DNA of 64,000 bases from the NCBI GenBank assembly GCA_032164245.1, contig JAVMKO010000003.1:43898890-43962889 (forward strand). The letters run 5' to 3'. The stretch is from Sternotherus odoratus. Its lineage: Eukaryota; Chordata; Testudines; Kinosternidae. Positions 12,740 to 23,100 of the stretch are shown in pieces. Position 1 is the stretch's first letter; each line of letters opens with the position of its first letter. A model generated the notes under the pieces. It was not told the origin of the DNA, ran no database searches, and saw only the letters and a program-made list of their open reading frames with translations. The translations under genes were made by a program, and so were the position numbers.

Positions 12740-13170
12740 AAAATCTGATTTTTTTCCCTGTCTCGCCTCCTAACCCATCTCTGTTCCTTCCCTTCTTTAC
12801 AAGTAGTGACAAATCCACCGTCTTCCCTATCACTTCATAGCTTCATTGTTTTCATACCCTCTTTCCTCCCCGACAATGGGACTCTTTCACTGCCTTCAAT
12901 GGACTTCTTCCTCTATAATATTTCTTAAATGTATACATCTCTCTATCCCTACTGCTAAATCCTTAGTTCATGCATAGGACATTTCTCTCAAAACTACTGC
13001 AACCCTCATCTCTCTGGACTCCTTGCATCTGACCTATTCTTACCACTTGTCTATCCAAGATGTTGCCACTAAATCATCTTTCTCTCCTGCTGCTGTGACC
13101 ATATCACCCTCAATTCAAATCTGTCAATTGGCTTCCTCTTTCTCTACATCGTGTTCAGTCACCCCATAAG
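12740..13170 (+). mobile_element. L2-type LINE fragment
   Basis: The plus strand keeps words found in the C-terminal RT region of L2: 'CTACTGCAACCCTCATCTCT', 'CTGGACTCCTTGCATCTGAC', 'TATCCAAGATGTTGCCACTA' and 'CTGCTGCTGTGACCATATCA', followed by 'TTGGCTTCCTCTTTC'. It is heavily mutated and has no long frame. The assignment rests on recognised word order, not on an alignment. Confidence 0.6.
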
Positions 13171-13599
13171 AACCAATATGCCACTCAGCTACAGCGAATG
13201 CTTCCACATCATGTGGTCTCTGAGGAAGGCTGGGGCAGAGTCTGGTATCAGGGAAAATAATGAGGGAATCTCAGACAGCCCTTCCTCTGTCTTAAAACAT
13301 TAAAATAAAGAAATAGTGTAACTTTTGGAATCAAGATAGAAAGAAGGGAATTGTCTAATCAAATCTACTATTTCCTTTAAGGGAAAACAAAATGAATAGA
13401 AATATATATGTACCAGTAAAGGAAAAGACAATGACTTTACATAAATATAGCTAAATATTCATATTTAATAACTCAGCCCTGCTATCAGAAAACCTTAGAA
13501 CTGCATTCTCACAGAGCAGCTGCTAAACTTGGAAGAGCCAAAAACAATAAATGTTTAGAGAAGATTACCTATTTTTGTGCATGTTTTATATGCATAACT

Positions 13600-13715
13600 C
13601 TACTGAATGGGGAGCAGACAAATTCTCATCTCAGTTATATTGGTATAAATGCAGAGTAATTCCACAGGTTTCATTGACATCAGTGTAACTAAGTACAGAA
13701 TTTGACCCAGACTCT
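13600..13715. repeat. Palindromic ~110-bp amniote-type repeat
   Basis: This is an imperfect palindrome of the type 'GCAGAGTAATTCCA...TTGACATCAGTGTAACT' with arms reading CAAATTCTCATCTCAGTTA and GAATTTGACCCAGACTC. Similar diverged copies occur elsewhere in the window, for example near 27070, 29090, 35975, 58285 and 61210. It is probably an old MITE-like family. Confidence 0.55.
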
Positions 13716-13961
13716 GCCATATTGACTAAGGCAAAATTAGAAACTCTGGTAAAAATATATTAACATTTTAAACAAAATATTTGCAGATCATTCTTCCTTC
13801 ATCTCCCTTCAAAGTCTGGAGAACCAGGTTCCGTGTTTCCCCTATGACCACTATTGGTGACACAAGCACTTAAAGCATAGAACTGCACTCTTATAGGTGC
13901 GTCTGACAGCCCTAATGTACGGAGGGGAGAAATCAAGACATTCTGGATTTAGAATTGTTTA

Positions 13962-14083
13962 GGACCAGTTTCTGCCACCCGTATTCATTTTGAATACCCC
14001 TTGACTAGTCCCATTGAGTTCAGTGGGACTACCTGGGGTGCAAGGCACTAATCATTTTGTATAAGGGTGGCAGAAACTGACCA
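13962..14083. mobile_element. Short MITE-like element with inverted ends
   Basis: The left end GGACCAGTTTCTGCCACCC (13962-13980) pairs with the right end GGGTGGCAGAAACTGACCA (14065-14083) at 15 of 19 positions. The centre holds the near-palindrome CCCATTGAGTTCAGTGGGA. It has no coding potential. It belongs to the broad group of 'CCATTGA(C)TTCAATGG' palindromic repeats seen throughout the window. Confidence 0.7.
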
Positions 14084-14908
14084 TTCAAAAGGTTAACTTA
14101 TCCTTGTTTTTGATTTTCAGTATAAATCTGTCTCTTTAAGCTCTGTTTCCTTAGGTGGGCTCCATTACTCTTTTAGATAACATATCCTTAGATAAGTTAA
14201 TGCCTTGTTAATAGATTACTCATTTTTATCCCTTCTATTTCAGTGTGACATCAGCATCAGTGGTATGGTTGCATACAGGTTTGATACTCAAGATAAAACG
14301 AAAAGGCAGTAGAAGACCATTTATGGCCTGGCCCAGAGCAACAGGACCTTCAAAGGAGCCCTTCTTCACAGACAAGTGATATTCTCAGACAGTCTTTGAA
14401 GGGGGTAACAGTGAAAACAGCTTCTGAGAGTCCTCTGCAGGTATTACAAATCTCTATATAGAAATTTACAAAGCCTCTTTTGTTGCCTTACACCTCGTTA
14501 ATGTAATTTAGTTGGCAGTTCACTGGTTAAAGGGAGCTCGCCAGACCCTTGAAAATAAATATTGTACTATTTGCACTAGAAATTTTTCAAGCACTTTGGT
14601 TTCTACCCTGGGGAAAGCTTAATCAGAGAACCCAGGCATGCAGTTTGCAGAATTATAGTATTTGGGTACTCTCAATATAATTCCAGTCTCTAACATTTGT
14701 GGGTGCACTTTGAGGGCACTGAATGGTAGTCTGTTAATACAATGTATTAGAATGGCCAGACGTCCTCCCTCCTTACATGCTATAAATACTTTGAGAGGAT
14801 GATTTTTTTTTCAAAAGCCTGCATGTAAAAAAAGGGGGTCTCGTCACTCAATTACAATATAAAGGGATGTTCCTTTTATACCCTAAGTTACTAATATCAG
14901 GTACTTTT

Positions 14909-15412
14909 ATCATATGCCAGGGAGATTCGATCATAAGAAATGTAGATAGCTGGGTTTGTGATGATCGGGAGAACCGTATGGTGACTTGCCTGCCTGGTGC
15001 AAAGGTTGTGGATCTATCGAGGCATCTAGATAGACTTATGAGTAGTGCTGGGGAGGAGCCGGTGGTCGTGGTACATGTAGGCACCAACGACATAGGGAAG
15101 GGTAGGAGAGATGTCCTGGAGGCCAAATTTAGGTTGCTCGGAAAGAGGTTGAAATCCAGGACCTCTATGGTGGCTTTCTCAGAAATGCTTCCAGTTCCAC
15201 GCGCAGGGCCAGGTAGGCAGGCAGAGCTTCAGAGTCTCAATGCGTGGATGAGACGATGGTGTAGAGAGGAAGGGTTCAGATTTATTAGGAACTGGGGAAA
15301 CTTTTGGGATAGGGGGAGCCTATACAGGAAGGATGGGCTCCACCTAAACCAAAGTGGAACCAGGCTGCTGGCACTTAACATTAAAAAGGTTGCAGAGCAG
15401 TTTTTAAACTAA
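14909..15412 (+). pseudogene. CR1 ORF1, C-terminal SGNH/esterase-like domain (5'-truncated)
   Basis: The frame ending at 15412 holds an SGNH-hydrolase-like domain, known in CR1 ORF1 proteins. The Ser block is QGDSIIRNVD, the Asn/Gly block is VVVHVGTNDIGKG, and the Asp-His block is YRKDGLHLNQSG. The in-frame ATG at 14867 lies in flanking or boundary sequence, so I do not take it as the natural start. ORF1 proteins of this kind are thought to chaperone the LINE RNA, perhaps with membrane-associated esterase activity. The domain itself has no internal stop. About 36 nt separate its stop from the first in-frame ATG of ORF2. Confidence 0.88.
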
Positions 15413-15447
15413 GAGATGGGGGAAAGCCGATTGCTGCAGAGGAGCAC

Positions 15448-18416
15448 GTGGATCGGATAGAGACTTCTCTTACAGGAGGGTCTGTCGTTAGAGATTCTCT
15501 AGGTTTTAGACAGGAAAGGATGGAAAAGGATAAAGGAGGGGCCAGATCAGATGAGAAATTTTCACATAAAGAATCTGACACACCAGGGAAGAGCAGACAG
15601 ATAAACAGTGACCAGTTTTTAAAGTGCTTGTACACAAATGCCAGAAGTCTAAATAATAAGATGGGTGAACTAGAGTGCCTCGTGTTAGAGGAGGATATTG
15701 ACATAATAGGCATCACAGAAACATGGTGGACCGAGGACAATCAATGGGACACAATCATTCCAGGGTATAAAATATATCGGAAGGACAGAATAGGTCGTGG
15801 GGGCGGGGGAGTGGCACTTTATGTAAAAAATAGTGTAGAATCAAATGAAGTAAAAATCTTAAATGAATCCACATCTTCCATAGAATCACTATGGATAGTA
15901 ATTTCATGCTCTAATAAGAATATAACAATAGGGTTCTATTATCGACCACCTGATCAGGACAGTGATAGGGATGACGAAATGCTAAGGGAGATTAGAGAGG
16001 CTGTCAAAATAAAGAACCCAATAATAGTGGGAGACTTCAATTATCCCAACATTGACTGGGTACATGTCACCTCAGGACGAAATGCAGAGATGAAATTTCT
16101 TGATACTTTAAATGACTGCTTCTTGGAGCAGCTGGTACAGGAACCCACAAGGGGAGAGGCAACTCTAGATTTAGTCCTGAGTGGAGCGCAGGATCTGGTT
16201 CAAGAGGTAACTATAAAAGGACCGCTGGGAAATAGTGACCATAATATAATAACATTTAACATTCCTATGGTGGGAATAACACCTCAGAAGCCCAACACTG
16301 GGGCATTTAATTTCAAAAAGGGGAACTATGCAAGAATGAGGGGGTTAGTTAAACGGAAATTAAAAGGTAAAGTGACTAAAGTGAAATCCCTGCAAGCTGC
16401 ATGGACTCTCTTCAAAGATACCATAATAAAGGCCCAACTCAAATGTATACCCCAAATTAAAAAACAACTCCAGAAAATTAAAAAAGAGCCACCGTGGCTT
16501 AACAGCCAAGTAAAAGAAGCAGTGAGAGAGAAAAAGGCATCTTTTAAAAAGTGGAAGTCTAATCCTAGTGAGGTAAATAGAAAGGAGCATAATCACTGCC
16601 AAATAAAGTGTAAGAATGTAATAAGAAAAGCTAAAATGGAGTTTGAAGAACAGCTAGCCAAAAATTCAAAAGGTAATAACAAAATGTTTTTTAAATATGT
16701 CAGAAGCAGGAAGCCTGCTAAACAACCAGTGGGGCCCCTGGATGACAGAGATACAAAAGGAGCACTTAAAGATGACAGAGTCATTGCAGAGAAACTAAAT
16801 GAATTATTTGCTTCAGTCTTCACGGCTGAGGACGTTAGGGAGATTCCTAAACCTGAGCTGTCTTTTGTAGGTGACAAATCTGAGGTATTGTCACAAATTG
16901 AAGTATCAGTAGAGGAGGTTCTGGAACTCATTGATAAACTTAACTGTAACAAGTCACCGGGACCAGATGGCATTCACCCAAGAGTTCTGAAAGAACTCAA
17001 ATGTGAAATTGCGGCACTATTAACGAGGGTTTGTAACCTATCCTTTAAATCGGCTACTGTGCCCAGTGACTGGAAGATAGCTAATGTAACGCCAATATTT
17101 AAAAAGGGCTCTAGAGGTGATCCTGGCAATTACAGACCAGTCAGTCTAAGTCTGTACCGGGAAAATTAGTTGAATCAATAGTAAAGAATAAAATTGTCAG
17201 ACACATAGAAGAGCATAAATTGTTGGGCAAAAGTCAACATGGTTTCTGCAAAGGGAAATCATGTCTTACTAATCTATTAGAGTTCTTTGAAGGGGTCAGC
17301 AAACATGTGGACAAGGGGGATCCGGTGGACATAGTGTACTTAGATTTCCAGAAAGCCTTTGACAAGGTCCCTCACCAAAGGCTCTTACGTAAATTAAGCT
17401 GCCATGGGATAAGAGGGAAGATCTTCTCATGGATTGAAAACTGGTTAAAAGACAGGGAACAAAGGGTAGGAATAAATGGAACTTTTTCAGAATGGAGAGG
17501 GGTAACTAGTGGTGTTCCCCAAGGGTCAGTCCTGGGACCGATCCTATTCAACTTATTTATAAATGATTTGGAGGAAGGGGTAAAGAGTGATGTGGCAAAG
17601 TTTGCAGATGATACTAAGCTGCTCAAAGCAGTAAGGACCAAAGCAGACTGTGAAGAACTTCAAAAAGATCTCACTAAACTAAGTGATTGGGCAACAAAAT
17701 GGCAAATGAAATTTAATGTGGATAAATGTAAAGTAATGCACATTGGAAAAAATAACCCCAACTATACATACAATATGATGGGGACTAATTTAGCTACAAC
17801 CAATCAGGAAAAAGACCTGGGAGTCATTGTGGATAGTTCTCTGAAGGCATCCACGCAGTGTGCAGCGGCAGTCAAAAAAGCAAACAGGATGTTAGGAATC
17901 ATTAAAAAAGGGATAGAGAATAAGTCGGAGAATATCTTATTGCCCTTATACAAATCCATGGTGCGCCCACATCTTGAATACTGCGTACAAATGTGGTCTC
18001 CTCATCTCAAAAAGGATATACTGGCACTAGAAAAGGTTCAGAGAAGGGCAACTAAAATGATTAGGGGTTTGGAACGGGTCCCATATGAAGAGAGATTAAA
18101 GAGGCTAGGACTTTTTAGCTTGGAAAAGAGGAGACTAAGGGGGGATATGATAGAGGTATATAAAATTATGAGTGGTGTGGAGGAAGTAAATAAGGAAAAG
18201 TTATTTACTTGTTCCCAAAATAGAAGAACTAGGGGCCACTCAATGAAATTGGCGTGCAGCAGGTTTAAAACAAATAAAAGGAAGTTCTTCTTCACACAGC
18301 GCACAGTCAACCTGTGGAACTCCTTACCTGAGGAGGCTGTGAAGGCTAGGACTATAACAGGGTTTAAAAGAGAGCTGGATAAATTCATGGAGGCTAAGTC
18401 CATAAATGGCTATTAG
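15448..18416 (+). pseudogene. CR1 ORF2, endonuclease plus reverse transcriptase, one frameshift
   Basis: The first segment (15448-17169, 573 codons) begins with an APE-type endonuclease. Its motifs are TNARSLNNKM, GITETWW, GDFNYPNIDW and LGNSDHNIITF. It then enters the RT with NKSPGPDGIHPRVLKEL and GSRGDPGNYRPVSL. Just after 17145 one base appears to be missing, and the reading continues in another frame. The second segment (recognisable from about 17150, open from the ATG at 17220 to 18416) has QHGFCKGKSCLTNLLEF, DIVYLDFQKAFDKVPH, GVPQGSVLGPILFN and the catalytic KFADDTKLL, then the thumb and C-terminal region to the stop. Apart from this frameshift it looks intact, so it was once a functional retrotransposition protein. 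The true start may be an ATG downstream of 15448. Confidence 0.93.
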
Positions 18417-20640
18417 CCGGGATGAGTAATGAATGGTGTCCCTAGCCTCTGTCTGTCAGAGGGGGGTGATGGATGGCAGGAGAGAGATCGCTCGATCATA
18501 CCTGTTAGGTTCACTCACTCCGGGGCACCTGGCATTGGCCACTGTCGGTAGACAGGATGCTGGGCTAGATGGACCTTTGGTCTGACCCAGTATGGCCGTT
18601 CTTATGTTCTTATGTTCTTATGGGTGAATTGAGAAGTGAAAGATTCACCATATTGGACTTGAGTCTGGGTTGCATGTGTAAAGTGAGCATCACAACTGCA
18701 GTTCCATGGGCAATTCTGTCAGTAACTAATGACACCACCAATTCGCCACTAGATTTTAACCAGAAATGAACAAGAATTCATAGAAACTCATTTGGGTTGG
18801 GGCGGGGGGGGGGGGGGGTTTAAAAATCAGACGTTGCAAACAACCACATACACATGCCCGCTGGTTCATTCTCTTGTCTCTGCAGCATCCCTGAAATATG
18901 AAGCTTGATAATTTGGAAAATACCATAATGGTAAAAAGGATCTAGGATATAAATTAATAGGTTCTAAAGGATCTCTGTGAAAAAAGGCACAAGCTAAAGC
19001 AAATGCTGAATAAATGTGCAGAAGAAAACCCCTCTAATAAAGCCCTCACTGTTAGCCTGCAAAATGACCATTGCTCACTCCTGACAAGCATTGGCTGGCT
19101 ATTGAGGATCAGACCCTATCCACTGATAATATCCCTCCCCACATCTGCGTCCTGCATAGGTCCTCAGAGATTCCCACGCCCAGCAAAATGTGTTCTGTGA
19201 CCGTGATCCTCCGTATTAAATAAGCTAAATGCTGCAGTTTCCATGGTTGACATGCTAAGGAGAAGCACAGTAATGACAGCACAAAGATGGAGATTATCAG
19301 AAGAGCAGATACAGAACAGAGTATTGTACAGGTGGAAAGGCTGCCTCATGGTTGCTGTGTTTTACTCCAGCCACTTACTCCCAGCTAAGAGTACAAGTGC
19401 AGTGTAGTCTGATCCTAATCACTTCTCTCTTTTGACTTAACTATGCCCTTTTGGAGTTTGGGCTTTGACTCACACAGGCGGCAGCATAACTACAATTATG
19501 CTTTTCATGACACTGAGTGCAACTTACACAGCTGCATAACTTGTGGTAGCCACCTCACGTGACAGCCTGGAAAACACACACTTCCTGGACCTAAGCTGTA
19601 GGAGTTGGCTGCTGTTTCAAGGACTCGTATTAAAATATTACATATGAATAAGTACTAATGTGGGGCAGTCTAAAGATTTATTAGAAGGAAAATGGGATGC
19701 CTACATAAGTAGGAGTGACAAAGACCAAGTTATGCAGGTCACATCAAAGAAGTTTCAGTCTCTGTGAGGTGGCATACAGAGCACTATCATTACTTTAATG
19801 CTCTTGAGTAATTCAGCCAACCAAAATTCATGCCAATAAAACCCACAAACCACACTTAACCCTCTTGTGTTCTGTGTGTACCACCCATTTCACAGAAAAT
19901 CTATTAGAGAAATGTTTTAGAGAGTTTTTAAGAATTTTTACTTGGACTATGTGTCTTGACTCCACTGCAGTGTTATCTTGAGTGATCTACACTCAATTTA
20001 AAGTGGTCACACAGACTACTTTCATTCCCACTGTACTACTAACTTAAGCATCAGCTGCACTTACACTTCAATCCAGACCCACTGACAGGCCAACTAACTG
20101 GAATTTAAAGCACCACCTAAATCAAGCTAGAGATTTTGGTGTGCGGACAGCAGTCAGATTAAGGGTAACACTCAAGTTACAGCGTGAGCTAACCGTGCAG
20201 TGAAGACAGGTGCTCGGTTATTATATGTTCCAATAAATCACCTCTATGAATGACCTAAAATATCTTTTTGATCAGTTACTACTTCAAAGTAATAACATTT
20301 TAATTTATATCTCAGGCTATTCCAGGGCTAGAAACAAGAGCGGTGCATCACATTGAAAAGCTGAAAATCTCCCCCTTTCTAATGGCATTTACTTCCCATT
20401 TCTGTTATTGTCATAAAATATCAGGACCCAGAATCTCCAGCTGCTTTGTGTTACTGCAATCAGTCTAGCCTAGTGACATCACGCAAAAACAAATGGTGAG
20501 GGGGGCACTGGACACATTGTATCCATTCCAAGAGCTCTGCCAATCCCAGCTGAAGGACTAATTAGTTAGGGAGAGGGTCAAACTCAGGGGGGACAATATG
20601 CTAAAATAGGCTTTTAAAGTGAAACAAGTAAATGTGTTAC

Positions 20641-20773
20641 CTGGTTGGGATCCTGAAGTCTACGTTTGTGCCTAATTTATAAGCCACTTGTAAAGCTGTG
20701 GAGCCCACCACTCTCTGGATGACTCCTTGGGAGGCAGCTTTATCTAGCTGGAACTGAGAAATCAGGTCGTAAC
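20641..20773 (-). CDS. COL9A1: COL9A1 coding exon 4 (NC4)
   Basis: This exon encodes [20 protein letters not shown] followed by [14 protein letters not shown] and TNVDFRIPT. The match to the N-terminal half of the type IX collagen alpha-1 NC4 domain is very clear. The acceptor is TTGTAG ending at 20774 and the donor GTAACA starts at 20640. Its 133 nt are 2 nt completing a Gly codon, 43 codons, and 2 nt of the Arg codon finished by exon 5. The phases agree on both sides. Confidence 0.97.
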
Positions 20774-20903
20774 CTACAAGAACAAAATGCACAGCTAGAC
20801 ACAATTGCTTTATTTTGAAGTGAGCATTGAAAAATCACGGAGCTGAACATAACCTGGTTGCAATGTCTAAACGGCAGGTTTTTCCTGCAAAGTTTTTACT
20901 TGC
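20774..20903 (-). other. COL9A1: COL9A1 intron 3, GC-AG type (130 nt)
   Basis: Exon 3 ends CCAG and the intron begins GCAAGT. The only boundary that keeps the frame (Gly split as G|GT) and the conserved protein order DDLPG-YDLIS uses GC as the donor dinucleotide. The surrounding CAG|GCAAGT is the strong consensus typical of GC-AG introns, which are spliced by the U2 spliceosome. The alternative GT four bases downstream would shift the frame. Confidence 0.88.
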
Positions 20904-20981
20904 CTGGCAAGTCATCTTCGCCAGTCCTGATTAAGGGGCAGAGGTCAGTCTTTTGGTTAGAGCTGAAAGTGACTGGGAACC
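20904..20981 (-). CDS. COL9A1: COL9A1 coding exon 3
   Basis: This exon encodes FPVTFSSNQKTDLCPLIRTG and EDDLP, the first part of mature NC4 including its first Cys. The acceptor is CTTTGCAG ending at 20982, with a good pyrimidine tract. The donor is GC (see intron 3). Its 78 nt are 2 nt completing Arg, 25 codons, and 1 nt of Gly. The segment between the signal peptide and the Cys is less conserved than the rest, as expected. Confidence 0.95.
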
Positions 20982-22402
20982 CTGCAAAGAAAAGCAAACA
21001 TATCATCCCTGTTCATCACAGGATGGAAATAATCTGAAATTGCCCAGCTAAGGGAATTAATATGAAATAGGTAAAGAGATATGAGAATAATGGCCATATA
21101 CTGGACCCACTGAAGCAGATGAGATCTACTTTTAGAAGTCTCCAAATTTAACAGAATCATTTGATGGGTGGTTTACTTGTACATTTTTTTGCTTAAGTCT
21201 TTAAACTAGAAAAGGGTTGTAATTCTCCCTTCCTCAGCACTGCTTGTGAATTGCATCTGTCCCATGAATCTTGCAATATATGGAGGGTTGGTCCAGAACG
21301 TTTGGTGGTTTAAGCAAAGTTTTTTAAAATACTTGTTAGCTCAATCTACTGTCTCCCTAACTCAAAGCAATCCTCACACTAGCTGAAGTGGCCATTGAGA
21401 AGGGAAGATGTTGGCATCCACTCCTCCTTTGACATTCCAGGTGCTCCCACCCACATCCTTGCCATGTTTGATCAAATAACAAGACACAGTGAAGCATAAG
21501 GTTGGGGCCAAAGAGACTTGCAGGCTCTATTGACATGAACAAGAGTGTAAAAGAAATTCCATTGGGAAACCAAATACATATCTTGCTTTCTAAATACTGT
21601 CTGGTTAAAAGTATTGCTGCAAGCAGTAGGGAAAGCAAAACACCAGCCCCCCTATTTTAAAGAAGTAAAAAGGCAAAATAAACATTTGCTGGAAAGAGCT
21701 CTACCCAAACCTAACATTTAGTCAAACTGGAAAATGTAACTGAAGTTTGGATGAGGAAGAAAGGTGCATGCAAGTTGGAAGGAGCTACCTTCCCAGCCCA
21801 CAGAAAGCCTCTTGTCTGCTGAATGGACTCAACCATGAATGTGGGTTTCCTTCTCACAACATAGACGTAAAGAAAAACTTCAGGTTGACATTTTACACCT
21901 TAGAAATGGCTTACTCTATATCATTGAAACAGATATGTGGCTGACATCCAGTCATTTATGTTTGATGGTCAGCTAATATAGTGGATCCAGTTTGTTGCCA
22001 CATCTACCAGAAAAACCTTTCACTAAAGGTGCAGAAAGATTTTTTTTATTGCATCCAATCCTTAGTATCCATTTCCAGATTGTGATCCTCACCTTAGAAA
22101 CATATTTACTCTCTGGTCTGTTTAGATGGCAAGAAGATAAACAAGAACAATCAGACAAGGACTGGAAGATGGAAAGTGCAACCCAAATGGTAGATTTAAA
22201 ATACCAGACTGTGAAAGACATCACTCCCTTTAAATTCTCCTTCTTGCTTTCACTCTCTCTCACACATATTTTTAGTTCCATGTCTAAGTGATGTCTAGCT
22301 AGTGAGGGGTTTTAGCTGCAACTAAAACTTTTTAAATTATCAAACTCTTTTGAATAACAAAATACCAGTGAAATGAAACACAGATAAAGGAGTGACCCTT
22401 AC
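20982..22402 (-). other. COL9A1: COL9A1 intron 2 (1.4 kb)
   Basis: The donor is GTAAGG from 22402 and the acceptor ends at 20982. It is phase 1 (Arg split A|GG). The contents are unique-looking AT-rich sequence. No repeat family or extra exon was recognised, and the small open frames on both strands have no recognisable similarity. Confidence 0.85.
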
Positions 22403-22476
22403 TTGTTTGCTGCTGGATGTTGGCTGACACCAGAGCCCACAGAAAACTACATGTGTACAAGAAAACAGGAGCTTGC
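22403..22476 (-). CDS. COL9A1: COL9A1 coding exon 2 (signal peptide)
   Basis: The exon encodes QAPVFLYTCSFLWALVSA followed by NIQQQT. The hydrophobic run and the A-x-A-like VSA make a signal peptide ending at residue 23 counted from the ATG in exon 1, with the mature chain beginning at Asn24. The acceptor TTCTGTTCACAG has a strong pyrimidine tract and the donor is GTAAGG. Length is 74 nt: 1 nt completing Trp5, 24 codons, and 1 nt of Arg. The chain is exported to the cartilage extracellular matrix. Confidence 0.92.
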
Positions 22477-22811
22477 CTGTGAACAGAAAGAAAACTCAAA
22501 CATGAATTTACAGCTCCTGATATATCATGTAATCCACTTTCAGCTCATGGTCAGACATATTAAATAAATAAAGGACCTAGGGATTGCTAATATTTGACAA
22601 CCAAACCATTTTAGAGTTAAACTTTTTATCTTTATCCATGCAACAAAATGTGCCTATGAAAGCTCTGTTTCCTTTTCTTACATATAACATTGTGATAAAA
22701 TAAAAAATAGGGAAGACAGCAGGCAAAGACAGTTTTAAATGCTATCAATTAATCACTTTCTCTGTCATCTGTCAATTACTGATGGCTTGCAAATGCCACT
22801 TGCTCTCTTAC
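22477..22811 (-). other. COL9A1: COL9A1 intron 1 (335 nt)
   Basis: The donor GTAAGA starts at 22811 and the acceptor ends at 22477. It is phase 2 (Trp split TG|G). It is AT-rich, with nothing else recognised. First introns of cartilage collagens often hold SOX9-responsive enhancers. ACATTGTGA-like and CAACAAAATG-like words occur at 22620-22700, but I cannot show that they work. Confidence 0.85.
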
Positions 22812-22825
22812 CAGTTACTCTTCAT
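22812..22825 (-). CDS. COL9A1: COL9A1 coding exon 1 (start codon)
   Basis: Only 14 coding nucleotides are present: ATG AAG AGT AAC TG, then the donor GTAAGA. Joined to exon 2 this gives M-K-S-N-W-Q-A-P-V-F, which lines up with the known N-terminus of the long COL9A1 form (Met-Lys-x-x-Trp). The ATG has A at -3. The exon continues upstream as 5' UTR of unknown length. Confidence 0.9.
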
Positions 22826-23100
22826 TTTCTCTGCTGGTTTTCTTCAGCTCTGTCATGTGAGTATTTGGGATGTATATTTATGTCCTGTCCTCTCCTGTAG
22901 TTAATCCCATCAAAGAGTGCATCGAATGAGAGCAGATTCAGCTCTTTCTGCCCCATACAGGACTTCAGAAAGGAATGAGGTTTTGTCTGCTGGGGCTGCT
23001 TTAATCCTGCAGAGGGAAGGAGGTAGGGGCTGGACAGCTTGTGTGTCCCGGTGGGGTCTGAGGGGCGGTTCTCAGGAACTAGCTGGGACATAAAAAGGCA
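22826..23100 (-). promoter_or_regulatory. COL9A1: Probable COL9A1 5' UTR and proximal promoter
   Basis: This lies immediately upstream of the ATG on the minus strand. The segment is locally richer in G+C than its surroundings. A TAAATATA box-like word sits at 22880-22873, only about 50 nt before the ATG. The transcription start cannot be placed from sequence. The minus-strand open frame 23091-22822 overlaps the ATG in another frame and is not a gene. In cartilage this upstream promoter makes the long form with NC4, while a downstream promoter outside the window would make the short form. Confidence 0.45.

Larger units (their letters stand above)
14900..18622 (+). mobile_element. Nearly complete CR1 LINE, 5'-truncated
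   Basis: This 3.7-kb CR1 is on the strand opposite to COL9A1, inside its intron 4. It keeps the C-terminal part of ORF1, a nearly full ORF2 with one frameshift, and the 3' end CAGTATGGCCGTTCTTATG followed by extra TTCTTATG units to 18622. The 5' boundary lies somewhere between about 14870 and 14920. The start of ORF1 is missing, as is usual for target-primed LINE insertions. Few mutations suggest a fairly young copy. It lacks an obvious target duplication, which is typical of CR1. Confidence 0.95.
7013..20640 (-). other. COL9A1: COL9A1 intron 4 (13.6 kb)
   Basis: The intron lies between the donor GTAACA (20640 downward) and the acceptor at 7014-7013. It interrupts an Arg codon (AG|G) in phase 2. 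Most of it is repeats: a perfect hairpin (7281), two hAT elements (7529, 10369), an old minus-strand CR1, an L2-like piece, palindromic elements near 13.6 and 14.0 kb, and a nearly complete plus-strand CR1 (14900-18622). The stretches 8270-9280 and 18800-20600 show no gene. The latter includes a poly-G run at about 18805 and, at 19980-20215, possible decayed MITE sequence. Confidence 0.8.

Noticed and set aside
22822..23091. 89-codon minus-strand frame before COL9A1 exon 2
   Set aside because: It overlaps the COL9A1 ATG in a different frame and has no similarity. It is likely 5' UTR/promoter.
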